A stretch of DNA of 64,000 nucleotides, from positions 8,662 to 72,661 of the forward strand of contig JAVBMC010000037.1 in NCBI GenBank assembly GCA_031552845.1, in the 5' to 3' direction. Positions 1 to 8,427 of this stretch are shown here, piece after piece; position 1 is the stretch's first letter; the number at the start of each line of letters is the position of its first letter. Under the pieces are notes generated by a model, which had not been told where the DNA came from, ran no database searches, and saw nothing but the letters and a program-made list of their open reading frames with translations. The position numbers were made by a program, and so were the translations under genes. The DNA is from JAVBMC01 sp031552845. GTDB lineage: Bacteria; Verrucomicrobiota; Kiritimatiellia; RFP12; DVOR01.

Positions 1-1
1 C

Positions 2-697
2 GGCGGTGGCGTGCTCGGACTTGAAACCGCCTTCCGTGCCGCCGAAGCAGGCTGCCATGTAACGATCATTGAGCTTGCCCCGGCATTGCTCTGCGGACAG
101 CTCGGTACAGTTGGAACTGAGAATCTGCTGGCGACCTTGAAAACCAATCAAATTGAACTGCGCACCGGCATCAGCATTGAAACCCTAGCACGCAACGGTG
201 AAGTTTTAACCGCGAAACTCAGCGATGGCAAGGTGCAAGAGTCCGACATCGTGCTATGTTCCATTGGTGCAGTGCCGAATCTTTCTACACTGGCACAGTT
301 TGGGTTGAAGACCGACCGCGGCGTGCTGGTGGATGAACACCTGCAAACATCTTTCCCCGGCGTCTACGCCGCGGGTGATATTGCCCAACCGCCAAATGCC
401 AAGCCGCGCTGCATTGCCCGCTATGCGCTTCTGCAAGGCAAACTGGCCGCCACCAATATTCTCGGCGGCAATGACGTCTGGCAAGCGCCCACGCTGCCAT
501 TATTCATGAAAACATCAAAGGCGCAGTTCTACCTTGACGGCACCACGCTCGGCGATGGCATCACCGAAGAACGCCTCGACGACGGCTCCGTGGCAAACGT
601 CAGCAAGACCCTCTTTAAGCGCGACGGAAAAGCCATCGGCGTCAGCATGGTCGGGACGCGCGATGGCTTCGATGCACTCTGCGCTTCAATCAAGTAG
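2..697 (+). CDS. NAD(P)/FAD-dependent oxidoreductase, 5' end cut by window edge
   Basis: This is the C-terminal part of a class of pyridine nucleotide-disulfide oxidoreductases that move electrons from NAD(P)H through FAD to small redox partners such as rubredoxin, nitrite reductase or CoA disulfides. The reading frame is open from base 2 and begins inside the NAD-binding glycine motif GGGVLGLETA, so the FAD-binding N-terminus lies outside the window. The second FAD motif is seen as GVYAAGDIA about 120 residues later. After it comes a short C-terminal domain with no redox CxxC. The exact electron acceptor cannot be told from this fragment. The gene ends with TAG at 695-697, seven bases before a MITE-like element. 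Family assignment is firm; the specific function is not. Confidence 0.85.
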   Translation, partial: GGGVLGLETAFRAAEAGCHVTIIELAPALLCGQLGTVGTENLLATLKTNQIELRTGISIETLARNGEVLTAKLSDGKVQESDIVLCSIGAVPNLSTLAQFGLKTDRGVLVDEHLQTSFPGVYAAGDIAQPPNAKPRCIARYALLQGKLAATNILGGNDVWQAPTLPLFMKTSKAQFYLDGTTLGDGITEERLDDGSVANVSKTLFKRDGKAIGVSMVGTRDGFDALCASIK

Positions 698-703
698 CGC
701 CAA

Positions 704-965
704 GATATGGGCACCTCTAATAATTGTTGTCTCCAAAAGGTAGGGCAGGTCTCGCCGAGACCGCCGCACCGCGTTTAGCCTCTCCATATAGTTGCCCACA
801 ACACGGACACAACCATTACCCCGCTCGGCGGTTTCGGCGAAAGTGCCACGGGCACCTTCATAGCCCTACCCAACAACCGTGCTAGTTTCTCTCCGCGCCT
901 CCGCGTCTCCGCGTGAGCTTTATTTGAATTGGTCGTCAAAGTGGATTATTAGAGGTGCCCATATC
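704..965. mobile_element. MITE-like element with 21-bp perfect terminal inverted repeats
   Basis: Bases 704-724 (starting GATATGGGCACCTC) and 945-965 (ending GAGGTGCCCATATC) are perfect reverse complements over 21 bp. They enclose about 220 bp with no convincing gene and fill almost the whole gap between two stop codons (697 and 969). Short length, perfect terminal repeats and lack of coding capacity fit a MITE. I see no clear target-site duplication, so the ends may have decayed, or the repeats could instead form a long-range stem between convergent genes. The element also carries a copy of the dispersed CTCCGCG repeat. Confidence 0.6.
889..919 (+). repeat. CTCCGCG 8-bp-unit dispersed repeat, copy 1
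   Basis: Three tandem 8-bp units of the form CTCCGCGN are followed by TGAGCT. The same 31-bp string recurs at 33998-34028, and a version one unit shorter lies at 37183-37205. All copies are intergenic and in the same orientation. Here it sits inside the MITE-like element. Confidence 0.75.
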
Positions 966-968
966 CGA

Positions 969-2045
969 TTAGCGCGGCAGCTCACGGATAAAGATATTAC
1001 GGAACTCCAACGGGGCGCCGTGACATTGCAATTCGATCTGCTCCGTGGGGAAGATGGGCAGGTTGCGGTCCCAGTAATTCTCCAGCGTCACATTATCCAC
1101 CACCAACTCGCCATTGAGCCACACCCAGACCTTCTCGCCAACCATCTTGATGCGGAAGGTGTTCCAATCACCCGGCAGACGGTCGGCAATCTTGCTCGGC
1201 TTGTCTGGATTCTTCTTGTTGTTATAGAGCCCCCCTGAACCGATGTTCCACTGGTTGTGCGCATCCCAAATCTGTACCTGCGGCGAGCCGCGCAGATAGA
1301 GTCCGCTATCGCCCTTCACGGACAACAGCCGCCAATCCACCAGCATCTCAAAGTCGCCATAATCCTTCGCAGTGGCGATGCTGTAGCCGCCCTTCAACCC
1401 GTCAAAGAACAGCACGCCGTTATCCCGCACATGCCAATGTTCACGCATCCGCTCGTCAGCGATCTTCTGCATTGCCGCGCGCTTCTCAGGAGTGGCAGCC
1501 TGCCGCACCAGCGGATTATCAAAGTTCTCCAACGTCGTCACGCCCTTCCAATTCGTCAAGTCCTTCCCGTTGAACAGCACGGTAAAACCCTCCGGTGCTT
1601 TCGGCACGCACCCCTCACCGGCATAATCAGGCAGAACCTCTTTCATGCGCACATGGCGAAGTTTAAGATCGTGATTAGGATTTCCGCTCTTCTTTAACTG
1701 TTCCGCCAAGATATTTGTGTCCGCATCCATCCCTACAACTCCATTCACCAATATTCGAGTTCGCTCGCTCAGGCTGCGTATCTCACAAAGATTCCATTCT
1801 CCCGGTTTCTTCGCGTGCTGCTTGAATGGATCTGCCTTCCCTCCTCCTGAGCTCCCGTCCGGCGTTGGCGTCTGTACTTCAAACCGTAGCACAAAGTTCG
1901 TGTTCTCCTTAACAGCCCGCAAAAACTCGACAGGCTTCGCCGGCACGCACACCCACTCGGTAGACTCCTTCATCTCGCAAGTCGTTTCCGCCGCGCCGCA
2001 CCACCCCACCGCCATCAATGCCCCTGCAACAAATAATGTTCTCAT
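969..2045 (-). CDS. Secreted DUF1080 (3-keto-disaccharide hydrolase-like) protein
   Basis: A 358-residue exported protein of the DUF1080 family, a concanavalin-like jelly-roll fold found in envelope proteins of PVC bacteria and Bacteroidota; some members hydrolyse 3-keto-glycosides. The start at 2045 was chosen over an in-frame upstream start because AAAGGAG lies seven bases before it and it opens a signal peptide (MRTLFVAGALMAVGWCGAAE). The canonical domain covers roughly residues 160-358, with FNGKDLTNWKG at its start, a GDSGLYLRG strand, and FRNIFIRELPR at the C-terminus. Residues about 95-150 contain EWNLCEI and a VNGV strand that resemble the second half of another DUF1080 domain, suggesting a decayed duplication. 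The substrate is unknown. Two further DUF1080 genes lie at 52-57 kb. Confidence 0.85.
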   Translation of the reverse strand: MRTLFVAGALMAVGWCGAAETTCEMKESTEWVCVPAKPVEFLRAVKENTNFVLRFEVQTPTPDGSSGGGKADPFKQHAKKPGEWNLCEIRSLSERTRILVNGVVGMDADTNILAEQLKKSGNPNHDLKLRHVRMKEVLPDYAGEGCVPKAPEGFTVLFNGKDLTNWKGVTTLENFDNPLVRQAATPEKRAAMQKIADERMREHWHVRDNGVLFFDGLKGGYSIATAKDYGDFEMLVDWRLLSVKGDSGLYLRGSPQVQIWDAHNQWNIGSGGLYNNKKNPDKPSKIADRLPGDWNTFRIKMVGEKVWVWLNGELVVDNVTLENYWDRNLPIFPTEQIELQCHGAPLEFRNIFIRELPR

Positions 2046-2200
2046 AGTCAAACTCCTTTGACGCGCATTATACCATACCCCCGCCGTAAAATCCACCCAC
2101 ACCACCACATATCAACGATATTTCTCTATGAAGCCTGTAATTATGTTATTTCGGACAGCGCATCAACGGAACTTCAAATTGCGAAAATGTGACAATATGC

Positions 2201-2229
2201 TTGATTATATATGCTTGTGCCGTTATACT
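2201..2229 (+). promoter_or_regulatory. Sigma-70-type promoter for the beta-helix gene
   Basis: TTGATT at 2201-2206 and TATACT at 2224-2229 are separated by exactly 17 bp. Transcription would start about 2236, leaving a leader of roughly 60 bases before the ATG at 2298. The string TTGATTATATAT here recurs upstream of the regulator at 11521. Confidence 0.6.
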
Positions 2230-2297
2230 GGGTGGACGAGGCGAGATTGTAAAAATGAATCGCCCCTAAGAAATAGGATGCTGAACGGGATTTTCGG

Positions 2298-4238
2298 ATG
2301 ATGCGAGAAAACGCAAAACAGATAGTCAGATACGCAATTGCGCTTGTGTGTCTGTTGCCGCCTGCGTTGCAGGCGCGCACCCTGTACGTTGATGCCGCAC
2401 ATGGCAACGACGCTAATGACGGCCGTACCACGGCGACCGCCAAGCGGGAAATCCAACAGGCCGTCCAAGTGGCGGCCCAGAGCGACGTCATTGAAGTCGC
2501 CGAGGGCGTCTACGCCCCCATCTCAACGGCGAACAAAACGCTGACCATCCGCAGCCAGAAGGGGGCCTCCTTCACCACCATCCACGGCGGCAACACCAAC
2601 CGCTGTGCAACGCTTGGGACCTCATCCTCCCATACCAACACCGTGCTGATCGGCTTCACGCTGACGGCCGGCTCCGCGCAATACGGCGGCGGATCCTACG
2701 GCGGCACGCTGCACAACTGCGTCTTCCGCAAGAATATCGCCGAGCAAGGCGGCGGTTCTTACTACGGCGTGTTGAACTCCTGCCTCTACTTCCAGAATGC
2801 TGCCGACTTCGGAGGCGCCTCCTACTACGGCACGCTCAACGGCTGTACGCTCAGCGCCAACGCTGCTGCCACCTACGCCGGCGGCGCCCGCTCCGGCATG
2901 CTCAACAACTGCATCGTCTGGGACAACACCGCCCCGCTGAGCAACAACTGCTATAACACCAGGGCCACCTACACTTGCACGGCCGACCCCGCCCTTCAAG
3001 GAACCGGCAACATTTCCCAAGACCCCAAGTTCGTTGACTCCTCCGTCTACGACTACCGCCTGCGTACCGGTTCCCCCTGCCTCAGCAAACCCACCAAGGG
3101 CCTCAGCGTCAAAACCGCAATGGGCGTCCACCAAGACGAAATCAGCGGATTGACCATTTCCACCCGCATTGTCGGCTGCGGACTCATCTCGCCACCCGTC
3201 GCAATCGTCAATACCGGACAATCCGCCACGCTCACAGCCGAGCCGATGAAACGCCCCTTCCTCCGCTGGGAGACCAACGGTGTGACGTGCTCTCTGGCCC
3301 CGACAATCACCCTCAACAACATCCAGGCCGACACCATACTCACCGCCGTATTTGAAATGCGCGCGGTCTACGTGGACGCCTCCCGCCCCGACGACAGTGG
3401 CGACGGCTACACATGGGCAACCGCGAAAAAGACCCTTCAAGCCGGCATTGACATTGCCTGCAAATACGAAACCGTCTGGGTGCAATCCGGCACCTACGCC
3501 CCCATCGTCACCGCCAACAAACCAATCACCATCAAAAGCCTCAACGGCCCCAACGTCACCAGCATCGACGCCCGTGGTGCTGACCGCTGTGCCCTCCTCG
3601 GATTCAACACCACGCAGACCAACACCGCGCTCGAAGGCTTCACCCTCACCGACGGCTTCGCCCGCGATGGCGGCGGCGTGCAAGGCGGACACCTCATCAA
3701 CTGCATCCTCAGCAAAAACAAAGCTGACCGTGATGGCGGCGGTGCTTACAGGTCCGTCCTCGACCGTTGCATCATCTCGGACAACAACGCCTACCTCGGC
3801 GGCGGCGTAAGAGGCTCCATTTTAAACAACTGCCTGGTCGCTGGCAATAATGCCGTGTACGGCGGCGGCGTGGTCAGCTCGACCTTGGCCAATTCCACCG
3901 TCACCCGCAACTCCGCCATCAACGTCGGCGGCGGCGTGGACTCCAGCACCCTCTACAACACCATCGTCTGGGGCAATGCCGCGCAGCGCGAAGGCAACAA
4001 CATCTACGACTGCAAAGGCCAATACAATTGCACCGACCCCCAGATTGCAGGCGAAGGCAACATCAGCTCTAACCCGCAGTTCACCGATTCCGGCAATAAC
4101 GACTACCGCCTGCGCGTCGGCTCAATCTGCGTTGACCGCGGCAATAACAACTTCGCCCCCGGCACGCTCGACCTGCTCGGCAAGCCCCGCATTCACAATA
4201 CCAAAGTGGATATCGGCGCCTGCGAATACCAGCCGTAG
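2298..4238 (+). CDS. Secreted two-module right-handed beta-helix protein
   Basis: A 646-residue exported protein of unknown substrate. A signal peptide (cleavage near LPPALQA-RT) is followed by two copies of one plan: a DUF1565-like opening (LYVDAAHGNDANDG, later VYVDASRPDDSGDG), a YAPI-TANK-TI strand, then many short Gly-rich coils with the pattern GGGS-Y-GTL-NC typical of parallel beta-helices. A spacer near residues 290-350 holds a WETNGVT strand resembling InlB B-repeat or Ig-like domains. Such proteins are usually surface-exposed and bind or cleave polysaccharides, but no lyase catalytic residues are evident. The protein ends in CEYQP without a recognisable sorting signal. It is a paralogue of the minus-strand gene at 31781-33823. 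Two adjacent ATGs (2298 and 2301) could serve as start; no strong ribosome-binding site decides. Confidence 0.8.
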   Translation: MMRENAKQIVRYAIALVCLLPPALQARTLYVDAAHGNDANDGRTTATAKREIQQAVQVAAQSDVIEVAEGVYAPISTANKTLTIRSQKGASFTTIHGGNTNRCATLGTSSSHTNTVLIGFTLTAGSAQYGGGSYGGTLHNCVFRKNIAEQGGGSYYGVLNSCLYFQNAADFGGASYYGTLNGCTLSANAAATYAGGARSGMLNNCIVWDNTAPLSNNCYNTRATYTCTADPALQGTGNISQDPKFVDSSVYDYRLRTGSPCLSKPTKGLSVKTAMGVHQDEISGLTISTRIVGCGLISPPVAIVNTGQSATLTAEPMKRPFLRWETNGVTCSLAPTITLNNIQADTILTAVFEMRAVYVDASRPDDSGDGYTWATAKKTLQAGIDIACKYETVWVQSGTYAPIVTANKPITIKSLNGPNVTSIDARGADRCALLGFNTTQTNTALEGFTLTDGFARDGGGVQGGHLINCILSKNKADRDGGGAYRSVLDRCIISDNNAYLGGGVRGSILNNCLVAGNNAVYGGGVVSSTLANSTVTRNSAINVGGGVDSSTLYNTIVWGNAAQREGNNIYDCKGQYNCTDPQIAGEGNISSNPQFTDSGNNDYRLRVGSICVDRGNNNFAPGTLDLLGKPRIHNTKVDIGACEYQP

Positions 4239-4294
4239 CCCTATATACAGGCTTCGCTACGATTCACTCACCCTCACGCATCAACAGCGTTAGA

Positions 4295-4432
4295 GACCTC
4301 TACCGCGCAACACACCTGACCTCAAGGCCTGAGGTCACTTGACCTCGTACTCGCAGGTGCTTAGACCTCATCCTCTGAGGTCACCTGACCTCTAACCACG
4401 ATTTCAGGTGACCTCTTCAGACACTCACCATA
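4295..4432. repeat. 23-bp-period tandem array with GACCTC core and variable bases
   Basis: GACCTC occurs six times at exactly 23-bp steps: 4295, 4318, 4341, 4364, 4387 and 4410. In three units AGGT recurs at offset 14. This makes two perfect 7-2-7 palindromes of the form GAGGTCA-NN-TGACCTC (4331-4346 and 4377-4392). The bases between cores vary. The array fills the gap between the 3' ends of two convergent genes. It resembles in design, not in sequence, the 22-bp arrays at 12.7 and 38.4 kb. Confidence 0.9.
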
Positions 4433-5749
4433 TTATTTCAAGCAATCCTCGAGCACTTGGTGATTGGCATCAGTCAACTTGCTTTTATCTAACTCCTGCC
4501 ACATCTGCTTCATAGCTTTGCGCTCTTCCGGTTTGGCCTCTCGCATCCGCTGAACCACACCCCGCACCGACAATGTCTGCAAGCGGACATCCTCAGCCGC
4601 GGTTAGTGCAAACTTCAACAAGATTTCCGTCATTTGCGGTGAGTTGATTTTAGACATTGCACGGATGACATCGGCTGCAACTTCGCTATCAGGTGAACGC
4701 ATCGCGTCACTGACTGGCTTCAACAAACCTGGGCCAATTCTAATTGCAACCATAGCCTTGATTTTCTTCTCTTTGAATAATCGCACAAATGTCTCCTCTG
4801 CCTCCGGATGGCGTTTAGCAATCTCCACAAAAGCGCTCTCTGCATCAGCATCAGCCAAATATGGAAGCAGTTTATCTGCCTCCGGCAAACCGCCGCATGC
4901 ACGCAGCATTCGGAAGGCCGCACGTTGCAATCCCTTGTTCGGCGTATCCAGTAACGGCAGAGCTAACTCAACGCCAACATCCACCCGACGCGCCGCCAAA
5001 AGTTCCAACGCAGCCGTCTTTCCGGCAAGAGTATACGTGTCGAACTTCTCGGCGCAGGCGCTCTTTAAAACATCCGGTTGTTGGATTGATTTGCCCACAT
5101 CGCGGAACAACGCAATCCGTGCTCCATCATCCGATGCAAACGCCAGCTGCATATCTGCAACCAACCACAACGGCGCAGTCTGCACCAAATCACGCGCGGC
5201 ATGTTTAACCACCACCAAGTCGGCGCTTTGCAACTGTTTCTTTACAGCCAGCAATTCCTTTTCTGTTAAAGGCTTTGCTTCGACCATGTTCTCATACTTT
5301 CGTACGTCGCCGCGAATAGCCGCGAGTGTCACTGCCGCAATCTCCTGTACTGATCGATCGTGATGCTGTAGCAGCGGTTTCAACTGCGCCTCTTGCTCAA
5401 CGTAACCGCACCAACGCAGTTGGTCAAGGAATATGCACGTCACATCGGCATTCGTGCTCTTCAAAGCCGCCGCCGCCAAAACATCGGCATAAGGTTTTTG
5501 ATAATCGCGATGCGCCAGCACATACCGCGTCATTTCTGCCAAACGGATGGAGTCCAAACGATCGGTCTTGTAGTCCGGCTTAACCGCCGCTGTCAATCGT
5601 TCAAACGCGGAACGCCCCTCCTGCGCCAGTGCAGGCACTTCGGCACGAAGTTTATCCAGCGTATCACGGTTAGCGGCCGACCAATCGGCCATTGTCTGCG
5701 CCCATCCGACAGAGGCCGCGAGTACTGCAAATAAAAATAAATGTTTCAT
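4433..5749 (-). CDS. Secreted HEAT-repeat protein
   Basis: A 438-residue exported protein of helical HEAT-like repeats, which act as protein-interaction scaffolds. The start was set at 5749 because GAGGGG lies eight bases upstream; an in-frame ATG six bases earlier nearly touches that site. The N-terminus (MKHLFLFAVLAASVGWA) is a signal peptide. Repeats are best seen from about residue 250 onward (LALPLLDTPNKGLQRAAFR, then LLPYLADADAESAFVEIA), spaced by 35-40 residues. It follows the Gfo/Idh/MocA gene by 16 bases and is probably co-transcribed with it. HEAT domains often occur beside DUF1080 and Gfo/Idh/MocA proteins in PVC genomes, so a role in envelope glycan metabolism is possible but inferred. 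Confidence 0.75.
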   Translation of the reverse strand: MKHLFLFAVLAASVGWAQTMADWSAANRDTLDKLRAEVPALAQEGRSAFERLTAAVKPDYKTDRLDSIRLAEMTRYVLAHRDYQKPYADVLAAAALKSTNADVTCIFLDQLRWCGYVEQEAQLKPLLQHHDRSVQEIAAVTLAAIRGDVRKYENMVEAKPLTEKELLAVKKQLQSADLVVVKHAARDLVQTAPLWLVADMQLAFASDDGARIALFRDVGKSIQQPDVLKSACAEKFDTYTLAGKTAALELLAARRVDVGVELALPLLDTPNKGLQRAAFRMLRACGGLPEADKLLPYLADADAESAFVEIAKRHPEAEETFVRLFKEKKIKAMVAIRIGPGLLKPVSDAMRSPDSEVAADVIRAMSKINSPQMTEILLKFALTAAEDVRLQTLSVRGVVQRMREAKPEERKAMKQMWQELDKSKLTDANHQVLEDCLK

Positions 5750-5765
5750 TGTCATTCCCCTCTGT

Positions 5766-7034
5766 TTAGATTTTCCACGGTGCGCGCATCTGCTGATACA
5801 AGAAGCGGTTTGCCCCCTCGTCATTCACCGCCTCGAGTTTCACGGGGTCAAAATCAAACCCGCGGCCCAGGCGCATCGCCACCAACGCCAGATTGACCAG
5901 CGTGCAAGAGCGGAATCCATTCATTTCATTGAGCGCGAACTTGCGGCGGTATTTGACGGACTCCACAAAGTCTGTCTGCTGCGGCAACGGGTCCGGCAGG
6001 CTCTCCAATTGTTTTTCAAGGTTCGGAATGGTCGAGCGCATCTGCGGATAAATCTTACCCAACGGACCTTCGGCGAGCGGTGCATCAGGAATCGAATCAT
6101 TACCGTCCAGAATAATCCGGCAGCCATCTGCATACGTCAGCACCACGCGGTCGAAACGCCCCACCGCATCCGGGTGCTGCGGCGGACAATCGATATCCAC
6201 CCGCACCGGGCTGGTGTTGTCTTTCTCGAGTACGTACTGAATCGCATCGAGATAATGCTGCCCCATGTCGCCCAAGCCGCCGCCATCATAATCCCAATAG
6301 CCGCGGAAGGTGTCGTGCACGCGGTGGGGATGATACGGCTTGAACGGCGCAGGCCCCAGCCACATCTCATAATCCAAAATCTCCGGCACCGGCATCGGCG
6401 TTAAATCCGTGCGCCCGCTCCAAATAAACTTCCAAGTGAATCCCGTCGCCTGCCCCAGCGTCACCGTCAGCGGCCAACCCAATAGGCGGTTCTCAATAAC
6501 CTTCTTCAACGGCTTGACCTCGCGGCCGAATCCGTAGAACGTCCCTTCAAAACGGAACCACGTATTCAGGCGGAATATCTTCTTGTTCGCCTGCACCGCC
6601 TCAATCACGCGGCGTCCTTCGCCAACGGTACGCGTCATCGGCTTCTCGCACCAAATATCTTTACCCGCGTTGGCCGCCATGACCGACATCACGCCGTGCC
6701 AATGCGGCGGCGTACAAATATGCACAATGTCCACGTCCGGCATTTCGAGGATATCGCGGAAGTCCTTGGTGCACCTCTTCATCTTGCCATACTTTTCTTC
6801 GGCAAGCCCCCGGTAAACCTCCAAGCGCTCCGAGTCAACATCGCACAACGCAATCAACCGCATCGGCGCATAGGTCAAATGATTGGCGCTCTTGGCAATT
6901 TCGCCGCACCCGATGACCGCGCGCGTGAGCTGATTGCTCGGCGCGGTTTCCGACCGCAACACGTGCGCCGGCACAATTGAAAACAATCCCACCGCGCCTG
7001 CCCGGCGGATGAACCCTCTACGTGTGATACTCAT
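5766..7034 (-). CDS. Tat-exported Gfo/Idh/MocA family oxidoreductase
   Basis: A 422-residue NAD(P)-dependent oxidoreductase of the family that acts on sugars and sugar alcohols, several members making 3-keto-glycosides. The N-terminus TRRGFIRRAGAVGLF is a twin-arginine signal, so the protein should be exported folded with its cofactor bound. The Rossmann start AVIGCGEIAKS follows at about residue 39, the catalytic-lysine motif CEKPM near residue 130, and GGLGDMGQHYLDA supplies the conserved C-terminal-domain histidine. GGGGGAGG precedes the ATG. It lies between murE (22-base gap) and the HEAT gene (16-base gap). With DUF1080 proteins elsewhere in the window it fits a periplasmic 3-keto-sugar route; the substrate itself cannot be read from the sequence. 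Confidence 0.88.
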   Translation of the reverse strand: MSITRRGFIRRAGAVGLFSIVPAHVLRSETAPSNQLTRAVIGCGEIAKSANHLTYAPMRLIALCDVDSERLEVYRGLAEEKYGKMKRCTKDFRDILEMPDVDIVHICTPPHWHGVMSVMAANAGKDIWCEKPMTRTVGEGRRVIEAVQANKKIFRLNTWFRFEGTFYGFGREVKPLKKVIENRLLGWPLTVTLGQATGFTWKFIWSGRTDLTPMPVPEILDYEMWLGPAPFKPYHPHRVHDTFRGYWDYDGGGLGDMGQHYLDAIQYVLEKDNTSPVRVDIDCPPQHPDAVGRFDRVVLTYADGCRIILDGNDSIPDAPLAEGPLGKIYPQMRSTIPNLEKQLESLPDPLPQQTDFVESVKYRRKFALNEMNGFRSCTLVNLALVAMRLGRGFDFDPVKLEAVNDEGANRFLYQQMRAPWKI

Positions 7035-7056
7035 ACCTCCCCCTCTTTTTTATACT

Positions 7057-8427
7057 TCAACCCTTCGGCTCAAACGCCCCCGCGACCTGACGGTCATCGA
7101 ACAGATGCTTGACGCCTTTAATCTCTTGATACGTCTCATGCCCCTTACCCGCAATCAGAATCGTATCGCCCGGATGCGCCAGATCCAGCGCCTTATAAAT
7201 CGCCTTCCGTCGGTCCGCAATCACCTCATATGCAAAACCCGGCGGCATGCTCGCGCAGATCTCCGCCAAGATGCTGTCCGGATGTTCACTGCGGGGATTG
7301 TCCGACGTCACCACCGCCGCATCCGCACCCTGCGCTACTGCAGCCGCCATCTTTGAACGCTTCGTCCTGTCGCGGTCGCCGCCGCAGCCAAATACGCAGA
7401 TCAGCCGCCGCTTCGTCAGCGGACGCAACGCCGCCAACACATGCGTCAGAGCATCGTCCGTATGCGCATAATCGACAAACACCGCGCCATGGCTCAATGT
7501 CTGCACGCGCTCCAAACGTCCCCAGCGCGGCTTCAGATTACGGATAGCTTCATAGGCTTTCTCCAGCGGAACACCCTTACGCGTCATCGCCAAAGCGCAC
7601 AGGATGTTATCGATATTATACTTACCCGTCAGCCCCGTCGTCAGGTGTTCGCCGCGGAAGTTGAACGCCGCACCATCAGCCGTCATCTCCAGCGCCACTG
7701 CATCATGCACCGTGTAAGGCGTTGCCCCGACCTCCATCGCCAGCCGCGCACCATAGGTGTCGCAGATATTCGCCACCGACAACGCCTGCGGGTTCTCCTC
7801 AAACAGCCGCTTCTTTGCCAGATAATAAGCCTCCATCGTGTGATGGTAATCCAAATGATCCTGCGTCAGATTCGTGAACCCCAGCGCGGTAAACTTAATG
7901 CCAAACACACGGCTTTGATCGACCGCATGAGAAGAAATCTCCATTACCACGCATTCACACCCCGCCTCCACCATCTTCGCCAACGTCCGCTGCAATGTCA
8001 CCGCATCCGGTGTGGTCTGCTCCGACGTCCCCGAGAACCCGGGATACTCCGTCTTCACCGTCGTAATCAGCCCGACCTTTTTACCCGCCGCCTTCAGCAT
8101 TTCGCTGACAATCCACGCCGTCGTCGTCTTGCCGTTCGTTCCCGTGACGCCGTATATCTGCAGCTTGTCCGCCGGATAATCATAGAACGCCGCCGCCTGT
8201 TCCGCCAAAGCCCGCCGCACGCTCGGCACCCGGATCACCGGCACGCCCTCAAATGTTTCCGGAGCCGACTCCTGCGCCAAAATCGCCGCTGCGCCCGCCT
8301 TCACCGCATCCGCCGCATACTTCCACCCGTCCACATTCACGCCGGGCACTGCGGCAAACAAATACCCCTGCCGCACCTCCCGCGAATCCGCCGTAATTCC
8401 CGTCCAACGCCGTGCTATTGTCATCAT
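7057..8427 (-). CDS. murE: UDP-MurNAc-L-Ala-D-Glu:meso-diaminopimelate ligase
   Basis: MurE adds meso-diaminopimelate to the peptidoglycan precursor in the cytoplasm, using ATP. At 456 residues it is somewhat shorter than the E. coli enzyme, mainly at the N-terminus. The ATP loop VTGTNGKTTT lies at about residues 94-103. The DNPR motif (SDNPRSEHPDS) near residue 395 marks diaminopimelate rather than lysine specificity. The KGHETYQ motif follows near the C-terminus. The ATG overlaps the stop of the upstream epmA-like gene as ATGA, which suggests translational coupling. Its presence shows that the organism makes a diaminopimelate-type wall, a relevant point for a PVC lineage. No neighbouring mur or fts genes are visible, so this murE lies outside a classical dcw cluster. 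Confidence 0.95.
   Translation of the reverse strand: MMTIARRWTGITADSREVRQGYLFAAVPGVNVDGWKYAADAVKAGAAAILAQESAPETFEGVPVIRVPSVRRALAEQAAAFYDYPADKLQIYGVTGTNGKTTTAWIVSEMLKAAGKKVGLITTVKTEYPGFSGTSEQTTPDAVTLQRTLAKMVEAGCECVVMEISSHAVDQSRVFGIKFTALGFTNLTQDHLDYHHTMEAYYLAKKRLFEENPQALSVANICDTYGARLAMEVGATPYTVHDAVALEMTADGAAFNFRGEHLTTGLTGKYNIDNILCALAMTRKGVPLEKAYEAIRNLKPRWGRLERVQTLSHGAVFVDYAHTDDALTHVLAALRPLTKRRLICVFGCGGDRDRTKRSKMAAAVAQGADAAVVTSDNPRSEHPDSILAEICASMPPGFAYEVIADRRKAIYKALDLAHPGDTILIAGKGHETYQEIKGVKHLFDDRQVAGAFEPKG

Noticed and set aside
2622..3692. 356-codon minus-strand frame opposite the beta-helix gene
   Set aside because: Gly/Val-rich antisense of the repeat coils, without motif or start site.
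4331..4392. Nuclear-receptor-like AGGTCA half-sites
   Set aside because: The match to eukaryotic hormone-response elements is a coincidence of a six-base core in a bacterial array.
4295..4432. Possible CRISPR array at the 23-bp and 22-bp repeats
   Set aside because: Cores (about 12-15 bases) and variable parts (about 8-10 bases) are far too short for CRISPR repeats and spacers, and there are no cas genes in the window.
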